DNA from: Lysobacterales bacterium
Lineage (GTDB): Bacteria; Pseudomonadota; Gammaproteobacteria; Xanthomonadales; Xanthomonadaceae
Direction: 5' to 3'
Length of the DNA stretch: 64,000 nucleotides
NCBI GenBank assembly: GCA_016718605.1
Contig: JADKCY010000001.1
Coordinates: forward strand, 186,001-250,000
Shown here: positions 9,742 to 17,564 of the stretch, one piece after another
How positions within the stretch are numbered: position 1 is the first letter of the stretch
Layout of the letters: each line of letters begins with the position of its first letter
Notes under the pieces: model-generated
What the model was told of the DNA's origin: nothing
Database searches by the model: none
What the model saw: only the letters and a program-made list of their open reading frames with translations
Translations under genes and position numbers: made by a program

Positions 9742-10526
9742 TCCCTCCAAGGTAAATCGAGATCACCCAAGGCGATGAAATCGGGATTGATCAAGGTGTC
9801 ACGGGCGTTGTAGCGCAAGCGATGGCCTTGCAGGTCCAGCACAGCACCACCGGCACCCTCCAACACTGCCTGCCCTGCCGCTGTATCCCATTCACCGGTT
9901 GGGCCAAAGCGCGGATAGAGATCAACCTGACCCTGCGCCAATTGGCAAAACTTCAACGACGACCCCAGGGGTTTCTGCAACGGCGTGTGCAGCTTGGCTA
10001 TCAAGGCTGCGCTGGCGGGATCAAGATGCGAGCGCGAAACAGCAATGCGTAATGACCTCGGCGCAGGCCGGCGCGTCAACAAAACCACGTCGTCCCCGCC
10101 GGACTGCCGCAAGCCCGCGCCGAAACCAGCCCCCCCCCAAAATAGCTGATCCAGGACCGGCGCGTAGACGACACCAAAGACGGGTATTGCGCCAGCAATC
10201 AGGGCAATATTGACCGTGAATTCACCATTGCGTTTGACGAATTCCCGCGTGCCATCAAGGGGGTCGACCAGCCAGTAGAGCGACCAAGTGCGGCGCGCTT
10301 CGATGTCTTGCGGCGCGGACTCTTCCGAAAGCACTGGCCATTCGGGCGTCAATGACCGCAGGCCAGCGACGATGCAGCGATGCGACGCCATATCGGCTTC
10401 AGTCAGAGGGCTACGGTCCTGTTTGGACTGCACCGCGAAGTCACTGTCATAGATGCGCAAAATGTGCCCGCCCGCCTCACGCGCCAGCGTAATCACCGCT
10501 TCGCGCAAGTCAGCAGCAATCCTCAC
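9732..10526 (-). CDS. cysQ: 3'(2'),5'-bisphosphate nucleotidase CysQ
   Basis: About 264 residues of the inositol-monophosphatase superfamily. Metal-site motifs are SPLTEADMASH, LSEESAP, WLVDPLDGTREF and GEWDTAAGQAVLEGAGG, all in family order. CysQ recycles 3'-phosphoadenosine 5'-phosphate from sulfate assimilation. The GTG at 10526 is chosen because it overlaps the nudE stop as GTGA, and the domain begins (VRIAADLREAV) immediately. The longer in-frame extension to 10595 would overlap nudE and adds non-homologous residues. The nudE-cysQ pair is also adjacent in Pseudomonas. Confidence 0.92.
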   Translation of the reverse strand: MRIAADLREAVITLAREAGGHILRIYDSDFAVQSKQDRSPLTEADMASHRCIVAGLRSLTPEWPVLSEESAPQDIEARRTWSLYWLVDPLDGTREFVKRNGEFTVNIALIAGAIPVFGVVYAPVLDQLFWGGAGFGAGLRQSGGDDVVLLTRRPAPRSLRIAVSRSHLDPASAALIAKLHTPLQKPLGSSLKFCQLAQGQVDLYPRFGPTGEWDTAAGQAVLEGAGGAVLDLQGHRLRYNARDTLINPDFIALGDLDLPWREWL

Positions 10527-11086
10527 GGAACTGCTCGCAGACGGAGGTACTCGCGAACGATGAACAGTGCCGCCAGCGCTCGACCGTCCGAACAATCCTC
10601 GCGAAGCATCAACTGGTCAAGCGCATCCAAGCGCCAAGGCACAACGTCCAACGGTTCCGGTTCGTCACCCGGCAAACGCTCTTCGTATAGATCCTCGGCC
10701 AAAACCAAGGTTGTCAACTGATTGAAGAAGGTGGGCGACATCGAAAAGTCGCGCAACACCGTCAGGCGACGCGCACCGAAGCCCGCCTCTTCCTTCAGTT
10801 CACGATTTGCTGCCTGCAAGGCACTCTCGCCCGGATCGATGCGACCCGTCGGCAAGCCGAGCAGATACTGATGCAAACCAGCCGCGTACTCCCGTGTCAG
10901 CAAGATAGTCTGATCATCCCGCAAGGCAGCAATCACGACACCACCAAATCCGCGCGGCTTCATGCGCTCGAAGCGTCGTCGCGCGCCGTTGGAAAACTCT
11001 AGGTCCAACTGTTGGATCTGAAACCGCCCGCCATAATCAATGTCATGGATGGCGTGAATGATGGGCAAGGTACGTTGGTCAGTCAT
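10523..11086 (-). CDS. nudE: ADP compounds hydrolase NudE (Nudix)
   Basis: 187 residues. The Nudix box is intact: GRIDPGESALQ followed by RELKEEAGF, fitting GX5EX7REUXEEXGU. The N-terminal ARRRFERMKPRGFGGVVIAAL and the active region after the box (MSPTFFNQLTTLVLAEDLY) are typical of NudE, which hydrolyses ADP-ribose, NADH and Ap3A-type substrates. The ATG at 11086 has GGAAGGA upstream and overlaps the previous gene by 8 bases. It is coupled to cysQ downstream. Confidence 0.92.
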   Translation of the reverse strand: MTDQRTLPIIHAIHDIDYGGRFQIQQLDLEFSNGARRRFERMKPRGFGGVVIAALRDDQTILLTREYAAGLHQYLLGLPTGRIDPGESALQAANRELKEEAGFGARRLTVLRDFSMSPTFFNQLTTLVLAEDLYEERLPGDEPEPLDVVPWRLDALDQLMLREDCSDGRALAALFIVREYLRLRAVP

Positions 11087-11885
11087 GGGTTCCTTCCCGC
11101 CAATGGTGCATACGATGCAGAGCCACTTGGTGCAGGGCGGCTGTGCCCGCCAATACCGAGCGTGTCTGCAAGTCCAGTTCCCTGCCATCGAGATCGGTGA
11201 ACACACCACCTGCCTCGCGCACGATCACAGCCAGTGCGGCAACATCGAGGATGTTCACATCGGACTCGATCACCAGATCCAACGCGCCGCGAGCCAGCAA
11301 GTGGTAGTGCAGGAAATCGCCATAACCGCGCACGCGCGAAACCTCTTGTACCAGACCCGCCAATGCCGCCCAGCCCGGTGCGCACGCCAAGGATTTGAGG
11401 TTGCCCGTAGACAGCGTCGCTTGGGCCAAAAGCTTGATATCAGCGACACCGATCCGCTTACCATCGAGCCAAGCGCCACCACCTCGTACTGCCCAAGCCA
11501 GCTCTCCAAAAGCCGACGCATAAGACACGCCCAGCACCAGCTCGCCACGATGCATCAAGGCAATCTGGGTTGAAAACATCGGATAGCGACGCACGAAACT
11601 CTTGGTGCCATCAATCGGATCAACCAGCCAGAGAAAATCTCCCTCACCGCTAAGACCGTGCTCTTCGCCATAAATTGCGTGTGTGGGAAACGCCTCCAAC
11701 AACACATCACGGATCACCTTCTCGGACTCGATATCAGCGCAAGTAACCGGGCTGGCGTCGTCCTTCAAGATCACATCAACATCGGCACCGTAATAGCGGT
11801 TGATCAGCTCACCGGCGCGCTGGGCAGCAGTTTTGGCCACCTGCAAAGCGCGCTCGAGAAAGTGGTCATCCACGCCTTGGGTCAT
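11079..11885 (-). CDS. Inositol monophosphatase-family phosphatase, probable histidinol-phosphatase-like
   Basis: 268 residues. Metal-binding motifs are DDASPVTCADIESE, YGEEHG, WLVDPIDGTKSF and DVNILDVAALAVIVREAGG. The overall pattern resembles HisN-type histidinol phosphatases more than SuhB, but the substrate cannot be fixed from sequence. No other his genes are in view. The ATG overlaps the gspN stop as ATGA. Placement directly before nudE and cysQ puts two paralogous phosphatases in one operon. Confidence 0.85.
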   Translation of the reverse strand: MTQGVDDHFLERALQVAKTAAQRAGELINRYYGADVDVILKDDASPVTCADIESEKVIRDVLLEAFPTHAIYGEEHGLSGEGDFLWLVDPIDGTKSFVRRYPMFSTQIALMHRGELVLGVSYASAFGELAWAVRGGGAWLDGKRIGVADIKLLAQATLSTGNLKSLACAPGWAALAGLVQEVSRVRGYGDFLHYHLLARGALDLVIESDVNILDVAALAVIVREAGGVFTDLDGRELDLQTRSVLAGTAALHQVALHRMHHWREGTHD

Positions 11886-12652
11886 GGCGAATTTCCAATC
11901 AATTTCGCCTGCAATTCGAAAAGCGAACTTCCATCTGCCTGTGGTTGACCAATGTAGGCCAAGGCCTGTTGCACCTGTGCATTGCCATCACGCGCGCGCA
12001 GTCGCGCCTTCGCCTGCAAACCGCTCAGATCGGCACTGAATTGTCCTTGCTCAATCTGCAAAGGACCGCCGCCATCATGGACCTCCCCGACGACACGGCC
12101 GTCGGCGCCGCGTTCGAAGTCCATCCGCACTTCCCCGAACTCCGCCTGCGCCGCACCCATGACCGCCGCATCTTTCCAAACCACCTGCCCACGCAAGGCG
12201 GTCGGAAACAGGTGGTTCAGCTCCGCCGTCTCGATGCCGACCTGCAAGTACCCCAGCAATTGCAGGGCCGGCGTATCGATCAAACCCGCGAGATGCTCTG
12301 CGGGCAAGCGCAAAGACACATCACGCAAACGAATGACCTGATCACGACCAACATCAACAAATCCTTTACCGGCATAGACGTCGCCCTGCAAGTCCAGATC
12401 AACCTGCACGCGCTGCTCCACCAGTGCAAGCGGGTGCAGACGCCAATTTACCGGTCCGATCACTCGACCCCGCCAACGCACTTGCGCTGCGTGTCCGGAA
12501 ACCAGGCTACCTTCAACACCCTCCAACTCAAGCGCCGAATTGGACGGCAGCAGCCACGCCACCCAAGCACGCGCGGGCACGCCATGAAACACCACAGCCA
12601 GCCCAATTACCAGCAACAAGAACAGCACCAACAACGCTTTCACCACACGCAT
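11882..12652 (-). CDS. gspN: Type II secretion system protein N
   Basis: 256 residues. A short cytoplasmic start (MRVVK) precedes one transmembrane helix (ALLVLFLLLVIGLAVVFH), followed by a periplasmic domain with the GspN pattern LEGVEGSLVSGHA, WRLHPLAL and LQLLGYLQVGIETAEL. AGGAGG lies 5 bases before the ATG at 12652, so I prefer it to an upstream start at 12670. GspN is an accessory inner-membrane component in some type II secretion systems. It is the last gsp gene of the run. Confidence 0.85.
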   Translation of the reverse strand: MRVVKALLVLFLLLVIGLAVVFHGVPARAWVAWLLPSNSALELEGVEGSLVSGHAAQVRWRGRVIGPVNWRLHPLALVEQRVQVDLDLQGDVYAGKGFVDVGRDQVIRLRDVSLRLPAEHLAGLIDTPALQLLGYLQVGIETAELNHLFPTALRGQVVWKDAAVMGAAQAEFGEVRMDFERGADGRVVGEVHDGGGPLQIEQGQFSADLSGLQAKARLRARDGNAQVQQALAYIGQPQADGSSLFELQAKLIGNSP

Positions 12653-12678
12653 GCAGCCTCCTGATTCCACTTGATGGT

Positions 12679-13176
12679 TTACGGCGATTCCACCAGCAGC
12701 GCACGCGCATCGACCTGCCCGCTGGCACCTGTGCTTTGTGCAGAAAACTCGGCAATTCGCGTGCCGTGGGTACGCGACATCGATTCAAGCCAGCCAACCA
12801 AGGCATCGAAGGATGCTTGCTGGAACACGACATTCACCGCACCTTCGGCGCTCGGCTCAACCCTCATCAACGCTGCACCTAGACCTTGTTCTCTCGCGCC
12901 AGAGTCCACGCGTGCCAGCAACGACCGATGATCCTGTGACGTTTCCGCACTACCGAGCACTCCCCGCCGCAGATTCAATTCCTCAGCGGCAGCGCGCATC
13001 CACCGGAGGCTGGCCTGCGCCGCGGCCACCTGCTGGCGTAGATCATCACGACTGCGCTGCAGTGGTAACCAGAGCAAAGCATAGGCAAGCAACAACAAGG
13101 CCAATGCACCGCCCATCAACAACATGCGCTGATCACGCAATGACAGGTTCTGCCACGCATCCCGCATGACCATCAT
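12679..13176 (-). CDS. gspM: Type II secretion system protein M
   Basis: 165 residues. It has a short cytoplasmic N-terminus, one transmembrane helix (LLMGGALALLLLAYALLW), a coiled-coil-like stretch and a C-terminal ferredoxin-like domain (VNVVFQQASFDALVGWLESM). GspM binds GspL in the inner-membrane platform. It starts at an ATG overlapping the gspL stop (ATGA), with GGAGG upstream. Confidence 0.88.
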   Translation of the reverse strand: MMVMRDAWQNLSLRDQRMLLMGGALALLLLAYALLWLPLQRSRDDLRQQVAAAQASLRWMRAAAEELNLRRGVLGSAETSQDHRSLLARVDSGAREQGLGAALMRVEPSAEGAVNVVFQQASFDALVGWLESMSRTHGTRIAEFSAQSTGASGQVDARALLVESP

Positions 13177-14375
13177 CGCCCACCTCCCCGAATACGCAGA
13201 CGCCCCTCTACTACACCCTTGCCCGGGGTCACACCGGTGAGCTCCACTTGCATGCCGGACGCAGCCATCAAGTTTTCACGCACACCATCCAAGGTAGCGA
13301 CATCGGTGCTCGACAGAGTGATCTCCAATGCTCCAGCACGGTATTCAATGGCCTGAAGCGTAAAACGTGTGCTGCCCGCAAGGCTCGGCGCAACCTTCGC
13401 CAGCAGTCCCAATGCGTCATCTCCACCGGCCGCGCCGCGTCGTAGTCGATTGAGCTCGGCTTCCAACTGGGTCCGTGGATCGACTACTTGCGAGATGCCG
13501 GGCGCCGCCTCACGAAGCACGGTCGTCATCTGTTGCTGCGCATCAGCAAGGAGAGCCTGCAACTGATGCTGCTCAAGGAACAAATTTGTGGTCGCCAATA
13601 CGCTTGCGGCCAAGCTCGCCCATGCGGCCCGACGCCACCATTGTCCAACATCCCCTGATGCCGGCCGAACGGCAAAATCCTGTTGCAACAGATCACCCAA
13701 AGCCGCTGTTTGCGCAGCGTGCGAGTTTTGCACCAGGCGAGTGCATGGATCTGCCACGGACTCGCTGCAGCGCCAAGCGTCCGGACCCACCAAGTCATCC
13801 AGAACTCTGCGCTGCGGTTCGCTCAGGCGCGCCGAACAATGCACCTCAACATTCTGGAACGGCGTCGTTATCACCGCACGCCACAAGGCCGGCAAAGCCT
13901 CCTCGCTGCAGACCAGCACCGTCGAGTGCTTGTGGGGACGCAGGAGGACGCGCTCCTGCTCAATCCAAATCAATGGCCCTTCGCCAACAGGAAGGCACTC
14001 TGCCTCTGAACACGCCGCGCGAACGCGCAAACCTTTCGCCTCACAGCGACGCAGCGCTGCGCGCAAGCATTCACGATCGACAACCCGAACTGCAATGGTT
14101 TCAGGATCAAGCACCTCACCCAACGCCACATGCGACTGCTCAACCGGTGCGACCAAGCGATCTTCGACGGCGAACGGAATGGCCTGCCTGAGCATTTGCA
14201 GCGAGCGTGCCACCTTGGGCGTCTGCAGTCGCAACACCCACTCTGCAGGCAGCAGCAGCCAGCGAACCACCGAGCCTTCCGACGGCCAACCGCGTTGCGT
14301 GCCTGCCGAGCCTTCCACCGAGCACCACTCGACGCGCTCATCCGGAAACAATCGAAGAATGACGTCAGCGGCCAT
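13173..14375 (-). CDS. gspL: Type II secretion system protein L
   Basis: 400 residues. The cytoplasmic actin-like domain (residues about 1-240) includes AIPFAVEDRLVAPVEQSH, the hallmark GspL stretch. A transmembrane segment lies near 252-268 (AAWASLAASVLATTNLF). The periplasmic region (about 270-400) is coiled coil followed by a ferredoxin-like fold. GspL connects the GspE ATPase to the platform. The gene starts 137 bases after gspK stops, the largest gap in the gsp run. Confidence 0.88.
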   Translation of the reverse strand: MAADVILRLFPDERVEWCSVEGSAGTQRGWPSEGSVVRWLLLPAEWVLRLQTPKVARSLQMLRQAIPFAVEDRLVAPVEQSHVALGEVLDPETIAVRVVDRECLRAALRRCEAKGLRVRAACSEAECLPVGEGPLIWIEQERVLLRPHKHSTVLVCSEEALPALWRAVITTPFQNVEVHCSARLSEPQRRVLDDLVGPDAWRCSESVADPCTRLVQNSHAAQTAALGDLLQQDFAVRPASGDVGQWWRRAAWASLAASVLATTNLFLEQHQLQALLADAQQQMTTVLREAAPGISQVVDPRTQLEAELNRLRRGAAGGDDALGLLAKVAPSLAGSTRFTLQAIEYRAGALEITLSSTDVATLDGVRENLMAASGMQVELTGVTPGKGVVEGRLRIRGGGR

Positions 14376-14512
14376 CGAAAATACTGCTTCCTGCGATCAT
14401 GGGGTTTGCCAGCGGTGCCACCGGAGACACTGGCTGGTCATCATGCAGTGTATCAAGCACATCGACAGCACTGCCGGATTGTTGCGCAGGAAAAGTGCTG
14501 CCAGTGGAAGAC

Positions 14513-15451
14513 TCACCACGCGCCACGCACCCGGGCCAACAGTCGCACACCAGCCTGCTCGCGCACCAGAAGTGAGGAAAACCGGAACGGAATCCCATCC
14601 AGCAGGATGCTGGATTCAGCGACGAAGTAGTGACTGCCAACATCCAGACCCTGATTGGGAACGGGTCCGATCCCGACCCGTTGCAACTCCTGCTGGATGG
14701 CGTCGAGATGCGCATAATTGGCTTTGCCATCACGCGACAATTGACGCGCCTGCTGAAACGATATCCCGTCGAACAGACTCATCCACAGCTCAGGCGCAGC
14801 CATATTGAGGTTCATCCCGACATCGGGTGGCAAAGCACACAGATAGGGCGAAAGTTTGCGCCAATGTTGCTGAGTCATCGCAGGCAACTGACGCAATTCG
14901 GAGAGGTGCTGGAGCAAGCGATTGGCGCTGCGCCGAGGCGGCGTTGCAGCGAGCCATCCGGAGTCTTCGATTCCGCCAGAGCGCGGTATGCCATCGTTGT
15001 CCAACCAGTCAAGCATTTGCGGCAACAACTGCGGCGGCAATCCCAGCGCCTGCAACAGTCGCTGCATGCGCGCCTGAATCACGCTGTCATCTTCATCGTT
15101 GCGCAGCAAGGCATTGACGTTCAAACAGCCGCCCAGTTCGCGCAACTTGCCCTGCACGCGGCCATTGGGGATTTCCGTTGGTGCCATCGGCGAAGCCCAA
15201 CTGTCTCCAGCGCTGTCAACTTCCCCATTCGCCAACACGTCTTGAATCAGCACCTCACCTGCCCAAGCCTCCAGCGCGTGCTGCAATTGCCACGCCTGCT
15301 CGGCACGCAATGCGTTGCGGGTACGGGCAGTGCTGGTTTCCGCTTGGTCGATCACACCCACCATCAGAACGCTCGCCAATGCCACGACCAAAATAGCCAC
15401 CAGCAAAGCCACGCCACGCTCGCGCTGTGGAACCGCCGCGCTCACTGCCAC
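14513..15451 (-). CDS. gspK: Type II secretion system minor pseudopilin K
   Basis: 312 residues, long for a pseudopilin as expected for GspK. The leader RERG is followed by VALLVAILVVALASVLMVGV. GspK lacks the usual Glu at +5, and here too no E is present near the cleavage site. The large alpha-helical insertion follows (LDWLDNDGIPRSGG, LQHLSELRQLPAM), then Ca-site-like DVGMNLNMA. It forms the pilus tip with GspI and GspJ. The start is GTG at 15451 or GTG at 15445; the latter overlaps the gspJ stop as GTGA. Confidence 0.9.
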   Translation of the reverse strand: MAVSAAVPQRERGVALLVAILVVALASVLMVGVIDQAETSTARTRNALRAEQAWQLQHALEAWAGEVLIQDVLANGEVDSAGDSWASPMAPTEIPNGRVQGKLRELGGCLNVNALLRNDEDDSVIQARMQRLLQALGLPPQLLPQMLDWLDNDGIPRSGGIEDSGWLAATPPRRSANRLLQHLSELRQLPAMTQQHWRKLSPYLCALPPDVGMNLNMAAPELWMSLFDGISFQQARQLSRDGKANYAHLDAIQQELQRVGIGPVPNQGLDVGSHYFVAESSILLDGIPFRFSSLLVREQAGVRLLARVRGAW

Positions 15452-16074
15452 CCACCCGGACTAATTTCGATCAAACGGCGAATTTCACCCAACGACCGGG
15501 TCTGCAGGCGCAACTCCAACGCGAGCGGAAGCTGGTCTTCGCGACCGGGCAGCGGCCAGCGATCTGTCTCCTGTCCATCACGCGTGCGATAGCGCAGTTG
15601 CATCCGCGTGACACCGGTCAGCACATCCGCCACATCAACCGACGTCGTTGGGGCTCGATCCAGAACCGCCCAACGCCCACGTTGCCAGGCATCTTTCTGT
15701 TGTCGCCAAGCCACGCGCTCCAGTTCGGAACGTGCGAGTTGCAAGCCGTTGGAATAGCCTGAGCGCGTCAACTCCAAACTGTCCGCATCACCCGCCATTG
15801 AAGGCAGCACCTCGCCATAGGAATCACGCACTGGCCGCAGCAGTGCGGAGCGCACATCCCGCTCAAAGATCTGCATTGCCAACTGCATGTCGGCCAAATC
15901 GGCGGCGGCCGATGCGAGCTGCTCGCGACTGCGCAGCAGCGACGACAATCCGCCAAACGCCAACGCCGAAACGACAGCGAACAGCCCCACCGCGACAACA
16001 ACCTCCAGCAGGGTGAAACCCACCATTCGCGCGCGCACGCCGCACAGACTCGCAGAAGCGCGAGCGCAAATCAT
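15442..16074 (-). CDS. gspJ: Type II secretion system minor pseudopilin J
   Basis: 210 residues. The prepilin site is MVG followed by FTLLEVVVAVGLFAVVSALAF, with Glu at +5. The family C-terminal pattern GVTRMQLRYRTRDGQ is present. The ATG overlaps the gspI stop (ATGA). Confidence 0.92.
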   Translation of the reverse strand: MICARASASLCGVRARMVGFTLLEVVVAVGLFAVVSALAFGGLSSLLRSREQLASAAADLADMQLAMQIFERDVRSALLRPVRDSYGEVLPSMAGDADSLELTRSGYSNGLQLARSELERVAWRQQKDAWQRGRWAVLDRAPTTSVDVADVLTGVTRMQLRYRTRDGQETDRWPLPGREDQLPLALELRLQTRSLGEIRRLIEISPGGWQ

Positions 16075-16442
16075 GGCGACACAAACGCCGTCAAATGCGT
16101 TACCGGCGTGTCATCGACAGCGTCGGCATACACGTGCAATTCGATTCGCCGCAAACGCGCCAGATCGGTCGACTCCACGTCGGCATGCCAAATCCAATCA
16201 CGCCCTGCCAACCGCTCCTGTCCATTGTGCTCACCCAACTCAGGCACACCATTCAAGCGCAATTCGGCGACAGCGTTGGAGGCCACCCACTGTCCAAGCA
16301 TCAGATCGCGCTGTCGATTCAAGTGATCTGCCTGCAAGCCCGCAAGCTTGACCAACGCGACCAGTGACAGGGACAACACCAGCAATGCGATCAGCACTTC
16401 AAGCAGAGTGAAACCCGATTGCGAGCGATCAGCGTTCGACAT
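16071..16442 (-). CDS. gspI: Type II secretion system minor pseudopilin I
   Basis: 123 residues. The prepilin peptidase site is RSQSG before FTLLEVLIALLVLSLSLVAL, with Glu at +5. The start at 16442 (MSNADRSQSG) has GGAGG about 7 bases upstream and gives a normal short leader. A start 30 bases earlier is less likely. It overlaps gspH by 14 bases and gspJ by 4. Confidence 0.92.
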   Translation of the reverse strand: MSNADRSQSGFTLLEVLIALLVLSLSLVALVKLAGLQADHLNRQRDLMLGQWVASNAVAELRLNGVPELGEHNGQERLAGRDWIWHADVESTDLARLRRIELHVYADAVDDTPVTHLTAFVSP

Positions 16443-17079
16443 CTTTTGCCTCCAGCTCGATCCGACCATCAATCTGCGCCTGCAAATGCCACTCGGTTGA
16501 GACGTCTTCGCGTCGCATCAGAATGTCAATGGCGGTCAATTCGCCTGAATCGAAACAGACCCACTGCGGCATTTCCGGCAAGCCCTCGAACAAGGTCAAG
16601 GTTTCGCCATCGCGCTCAACACGCCATTCGATACCTGCGTCAACGCTTCGCTTGCGCAGCGCTTCCATCGGCGCCCTGTCAACCCCAGTCAACTGCTCAA
16701 CGCCAAGCCAAGCATCTCCACTGAAGTAAACAAATTCGAACTCCGCAACGGCCATGCGCAACCCAACCTCGCGACCGGTCAAAACACTCTGTTCGCAAGC
16801 CAGTTGCAGCAATGCCTGCAGCCGGCGCGCCGTGTTTTCCAACTGCCGAGAGGAAACACCCGTAACCGACAAACTAACCATGGTGGCGAGCACGGCCAGA
16901 ATGACAACCACGACCAACAACTCGATCAACGACGCGCCCTTTTGGCACAAAGGACGCACTGCTGAGTTCAGCTTGGTCCCACATTTCCTGCGCGTGCTCC
17001 CATCGTGGTGCGTTTTGCGACCCACCCGCAGCGATCGACAATCGACTGGAGTCTCGCAGCGAGCCAGCGCATCGCTCAT
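16429..17079 (-). CDS. gspH: Type II secretion system minor pseudopilin H
   Basis: 216 residues if started at the ATG at 17079, which overlaps the gspG stop as ATGA. The pseudopilin motif CQKG-ASLIELLVVVVILAVLA lies near residue 48, so the leader would be far longer than usual. The +1 residue is Ala rather than Phe; Glu +5 is kept. An in-frame GTG (VRPLCQKG) would give a normal 8-residue leader but lacks a clear ribosome site. GspH is a minor tip-proximal pseudopilin. Confidence 0.82.
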   Translation of the reverse strand: MSDALARCETPVDCRSLRVGRKTHHDGSTRRKCGTKLNSAVRPLCQKGASLIELLVVVVILAVLATMVSLSVTGVSSRQLENTARRLQALLQLACEQSVLTGREVGLRMAVAEFEFVYFSGDAWLGVEQLTGVDRAPMEALRKRSVDAGIEWRVERDGETLTLFEGLPEMPQWVCFDSGELTAIDILMRREDVSTEWHLQAQIDGRIELEAKDVER

Positions 17080-17543
17080 CCGCCCGAACTGCGACCGATG
17101 TCCGCCTGAGCACCTTCACCACCCGGCGCGCGGTCGGCTCCCAGCGAGTAGAGATCCACGCCGCCATTGGCGCCTGGATTCAAGAAGATGTAGTCGCCGC
17201 CCCAAGGATCTTTTGGTAGCTCGCGAACATAGCCACCCACTCGCCAATTCGGCGCCTCCGGCAGCCCGCTAGGCTTGGCCGACAAGGCCCGTAAACCCTG
17301 TTCGGTGCTGGGATAGACAAAATTGTCGAGTCGATACATCTCAAGCGCACTGCGCAAGGTCTGAATGTCCTGCTGCGCACGTGTCATGCGCGCCTCATCC
17401 GGGTAGCTCATGAGTTGCGGCACCACCACACCGGCGAGAATCGCCAGGATCACCACCACCACCAACACTTCGATCAATGTAAAGCCACCAACAGACCGAT
17501 GGACACAGCGCGATTGGACAGCAGGCAGGGCAGACTGGATCAT
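17076..17543 (-). CDS. gspG: Type II secretion system major pseudopilin G
   Basis: 155 residues. The prepilin site is VGG before FTLIEVLVVVVILAILAGVVV. The family signatures are all present: YRLDNFVYPSTEQGLRAL, PKDPWGGDYIFLNPG, and a Ca-binding C-terminus with DLYSLGADRAPGGEG. It builds the pseudopilus. The ATG at 17543 is chosen; a TTG at 17552 is possible. It is the first gene of the gsp run. The start codon is only 21 bp from the divergent bioA start. Confidence 0.95.
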   Translation of the reverse strand: MIQSALPAVQSRCVHRSVGGFTLIEVLVVVVILAILAGVVVPQLMSYPDEARMTRAQQDIQTLRSALEMYRLDNFVYPSTEQGLRALSAKPSGLPEAPNWRVGGYVRELPKDPWGGDYIFLNPGANGGVDLYSLGADRAPGGEGAQADIGRSSGG

Positions 17544-17564
17544 GGTGGGCAATTATCCGGAGCA

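Noticed and set aside
13588..14808. A 406-codon open frame on the plus strand
   Set aside because: It is antisense to gspL and gspK, which have clear family motifs; its product is low-complexity Ser/Arg/Thr sequence.
17415..17564. An N-terminal extension of bioA by 50 residues
   Set aside because: It runs through the gspG coding region and encodes His-rich sequence not found in BioA.
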